This document shows positions 61,923 to 64,000 of a DNA stretch of 64,000 nucleotides, one piece after another. Position numbers and translations under genes: made by a program. The stretch is taken from contig NZ_JAHXBF010000005.1 of assembly GCF_020103695.1 (NCBI RefSeq), positions 434,001-498,000 on the forward strand, given 5' to 3'. The DNA is from Hyalangium versicolor. GTDB taxonomy: Bacteria > Myxococcota > Myxococcia > Myxococcales > Myxococcaceae. How positions within the stretch are numbered: position 1 is the stretch's first letter; every line of letters starts with the position of its first letter. The notes beneath the pieces are model-generated. The model worked only from the letters and a program-made list of their open reading frames with translations, was not told where the DNA came from and made no database searches.

Positions 61923-63407
61923 CTATTCCTTGTCGAGCTTGCCGACGAGGGACAGCGTGAAGGATGCGCCCATGTACTTGAAGTGCGGGCGCACCTGGAG
62001 GTTGCAGCGGTACCAACCGGGCTGGCCCTCCACATCTTCCACCTTGATCTTCGCCGTGCGCAGCGGGCGCTTGGAGCGCACCGAGGGCGCCGGATCATCC
62101 ATGTCCGCCACGTACTGGCCGATCCACTGGTTGAGCTCACGCTCCAGATCCGAGCGCTCCTTCCAGCTGCCGATCTGCTCGCGCTGCAGCACCTTCAGGT
62201 AGTGCGACAGGCGGGACATGATGAACATGTACGGCAGCTGCGTGCCCAGGCGGTAGTTCGTCTCGGCCTGCTTGCCCTCGGGGCTGTTGCCGAAGAACTT
62301 GGGCTTCTGCACGGAGTTGGCCGAGAAGAAGGCGGCGTTGTCCGACTCCTTCCGGAACACCATGCCGATGAAGCCCTCCTCGGACAGCTCATACTCGCGG
62401 CGCTCGGTGAGGAGCACCTCGGTGGGGATCTTCGTCTGGATCTCGCCCATGGCCTCGTACTGGTGCAGCGGCAGGCTCTCCACCGCGCCACCCGCCTGCG
62501 GGCCGATGATGTTCGGGCACCAGCGGAACTTGGCGAACGAATCCACGATGCGGCTGGTCAGCGCGATGGAGGCATGGCCCCACAGGTAGCGATCGTGCTG
62601 GCCGACGACATCCTCGTTGAAGTTGAAGGACTTCACCGAGATCGTCTTCTCGCCGTAGGGCAGCCGCAGCAGGAAGCGCGGCATGGCCAGGCCCACGTAG
62701 CGCGCGTCCTCGCTCTCGCGGAAGCTGTGCCAGCGCGCGTACTGCGGACCCTCGAACAGCGATTTCAGGTCCTTGAGGCCCGGCAGCTTCAGGAAGGACG
62801 TCTCGCCGAAGAACTCCGGCGACGCGTTGGCGATGAACGGCGTGTGCGCCATGGCCGCCACGGCCGCGCACTTCTGCAGCAGGGCCACGTCCTCCGGGCC
62901 GGGCCCGAAGTCGAAGTTGGCGCAGATGGAGCCGTAGGGCTTGCCACCGAAGACGCCGTACTCGTTGGAGTACACCAGCCGGTAGAGGCCGGACTTCACC
63001 GTCTCCGGAGCGTCCTCGAAGTCCGTGAGCAGGTCTTCCTTGGTGGCATTCAGCATCTCCACCTTGATGTTCTCGCGGAAGTCCGTGCGATCGATCAGGA
63101 ACTTCAGCCCGCGCCAGGCGGACTCGAGCGCCTGGAGCTTGGGGTGGTGGAGGATCTCGTTGACCTGCGCGCTGAGGCGGGCATCCACCTCGGCGATCAT
63201 CGCGTCCACCAGGGCCTTGTCCACGCGCTCCGCGGAGCGGCCCGGGGCCAGCATCTCCGCGATGAAGGCCTGCACTCCCTTCCGGGCGACGTCATAGCCG
63301 TCGTCGCTCGGCTTCATCTTGGTCTCGGCAAGGATCTCGTCGAGCAGGGAGTTCTGGGTCTCGACAGTCGTTGCGGCGGCAGTACCCGCCTTGGCATCAG
63401 TGCTCAT
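61923..63407 (-). CDS. tssC: type VI secretion contractile sheath large subunit TssC
   Basis: A 494-residue protein of the VipB/EvpB family. Blocks: HHPKLQALESAWRGLKFLID, EYGVFGGKPYGSICANFDF, NASPEFFGETSFLKLPGLKD, PRFLLRLPYGEKT and YMFIMSRLSHYLKVLQREQI. It assembles with TssB into the contractile sheath. AUG start 36 bases after the tssB stop. The final 20 residues contain the FTLSLVGKL end typical of the family. Confidence 0.95.
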   Translation of the reverse strand: MSTDAKAGTAAATTVETQNSLLDEILAETKMKPSDDGYDVARKGVQAFIAEMLAPGRSAERVDKALVDAMIAEVDARLSAQVNEILHHPKLQALESAWRGLKFLIDRTDFRENIKVEMLNATKEDLLTDFEDAPETVKSGLYRLVYSNEYGVFGGKPYGSICANFDFGPGPEDVALLQKCAAVAAMAHTPFIANASPEFFGETSFLKLPGLKDLKSLFEGPQYARWHSFRESEDARYVGLAMPRFLLRLPYGEKTISVKSFNFNEDVVGQHDRYLWGHASIALTSRIVDSFAKFRWCPNIIGPQAGGAVESLPLHQYEAMGEIQTKIPTEVLLTERREYELSEEGFIGMVFRKESDNAAFFSANSVQKPKFFGNSPEGKQAETNYRLGTQLPYMFIMSRLSHYLKVLQREQIGSWKERSDLERELNQWIGQYVADMDDPAPSVRSKRPLRTAKIKVEDVEGQPGWYRCNLQVRPHFKYMGASFTLSLVGKLDKE

Positions 63408-63443
63408 CCGTGTTCACGCCTCTCTGTGCTTGCGCGGCGGTGG

Positions 63444-63935
63444 CTACTTCTTCTCGCCCAGTCCGAGCTCCGCCATGAGCTTCTGGCGGCCCTCGGTGTC
63501 TCCGAGCAGCGCCTGGATCTTCTTGCGGAAGGCCGGCACGTTGCCCAGAGGACCCTTGAGGGCGTTGAGCGCGGCGCGCAGCTCGAGCAACTGCTTGAGC
63601 TGGGGCACCTGGTTGACGATCCCCTCGGGGGTGAAGTCCGCGAGGGTCGAGAACTTCAGCGCCACCGACATCTCCGCGCCCTTCTCGTTGGAGAGCTTGT
63701 CAGCGACGTTGATGTCCAGCCCGAGGTTCTGCTTGGACATCACCTCGTTGAAGTTGGACTTGTCGATGTTGATGGGCGCCCGCTCTTCGACGGGGCGATC
63801 ATCCTTGCGGCCGGTGTAATCCCCCACCATGAGGATCTTGAGCGGCAGCTCGACTTCGGCCTGCGCGCCTCCGGTCTCGGACTTGTAGACGATGTTGACG
63901 CGTTCTTTCGGCGCGACAGACCCTTCCTTGCTCAC
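63444..63935 (-). CDS. tssB: type VI secretion contractile sheath small subunit TssB
   Basis: A 163-residue protein of the VipA family: RVNIVYKSETGGAQAEVELP, LKILMVGDYTGRKDDRPVEE, NIDKSNFNEVMSKQNLGLDI and VPQLKQLLELRAALNALKGP. GTG start with AGGAGG ahead. It is the first T6SS gene visible in the leftward operon; the 65 bases between its start and the window edge show no gene. Confidence 0.95.
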   Translation of the reverse strand: MSKEGSVAPKERVNIVYKSETGGAQAEVELPLKILMVGDYTGRKDDRPVEERAPINIDKSNFNEVMSKQNLGLDINVADKLSNEKGAEMSVALKFSTLADFTPEGIVNQVPQLKQLLELRAALNALKGPLGNVPAFRKKIQALLGDTEGRQKLMAELGLGEKK

Positions 63936-64000
63936 CTCGTGACCTCCTGGTTGGGAACTCGTTGATCCCGCGCGGACTCACCGTAAGAGGCCCCCCCTCT

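Overview
The window is high-GC DNA (about 65-70% by eye) packed with genes in short operons, many overlapping by a few bases. The gene content points to a myxobacterium of the suborder Cystobacterineae (Myxococcus, Archangium, Cystobacter or Stigmatella type). Clues are a DUF2378 family protein, a Ser/Thr kinase with a TPR tail, a SitA-like lipoprotein toxin with an Imm11-type immunity protein, a DnaE2 polymerase behind a Myxococcus-type LexA box, and a type VI secretion cluster that includes an FHA protein. No rRNA, tRNA, CRISPR array or insertion sequence was recognised.

Layout, 1-30 kb. 1-2126: end of an ECF sigma factor gene, its zinc-binding anti-sigma factor and an unusual STN/bactofilin-like membrane protein, as one operon. 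2352-5182: two-gene iron-sulfur flavoprotein amine or imino-acid dehydrogenase. 5183-5611: a gene-free stretch with a sigma-54-like promoter and a strong terminator, a candidate small RNA gene. 5611-11805: AraC regulator and metallo-hydrolase (divergent), a catalytically degenerate SDR, a universal stress protein, an MFS remnant, a DUF2378 protein, a ferredoxin-reductase-type protein and a membrane protein. 11833-16506: kinase-TPR protein plus a C39-like protein with long Thr/Pro repeats. 16596-26858: acyltransferase, exonuclease III, alpha/beta hydrolase, PhyH dioxygenase, histidine kinase with a degenerate receiver, WbqC protein, AAA ATPase, acyl-CoA dehydrogenase. 26937-29572: a lower-GC toxin/immunity island.

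Layout, 30-64 kb. 30-35 kb: lipoprotein, Lnt and secreted SGNH hydrolase. 35.3-40.1 kb: dnaE2, then NfeD and an SPFH protein. 40.1-44.4 kb: serine hydrolase and TetR regulator (divergent), a CpaC-N-terminal-like protein and a multidomain secreted esterase. 44.7-48.8 kb: a complete PEP-dependent dihydroxyacetone kinase operon (dhaK, dhaL and a DhaM-HPr-enzyme I fusion). 49-51.8 kb: two small membrane proteins and an ABC-F ATPase with a structured leader. 51.8-64 kb: a type VI secretion cluster read leftward (tssB, tssC, hcp, tssE, tssF, tssG, tssH, FHA protein, lipoprotein, associated protein). The cluster reaches the window edge, so tssA/I/J/K/L/M must lie outside it or elsewhere.

Most interesting: (1) a probable sigma-54-driven small RNA with duplicated C-rich loops; (2) a lipoprotein nuclease toxin beside an immunity protein that fuses two immunity domains; (3) an ABC-F leader that appears to hide the ribosome binding site behind a three-codon reading frame; (4) a TssG with a duplicated N-terminal module; (5) a two-part sequence element found at 5.25 kb and 35.25 kb. 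All functional calls rest on recognising motifs by eye; no database search was run.
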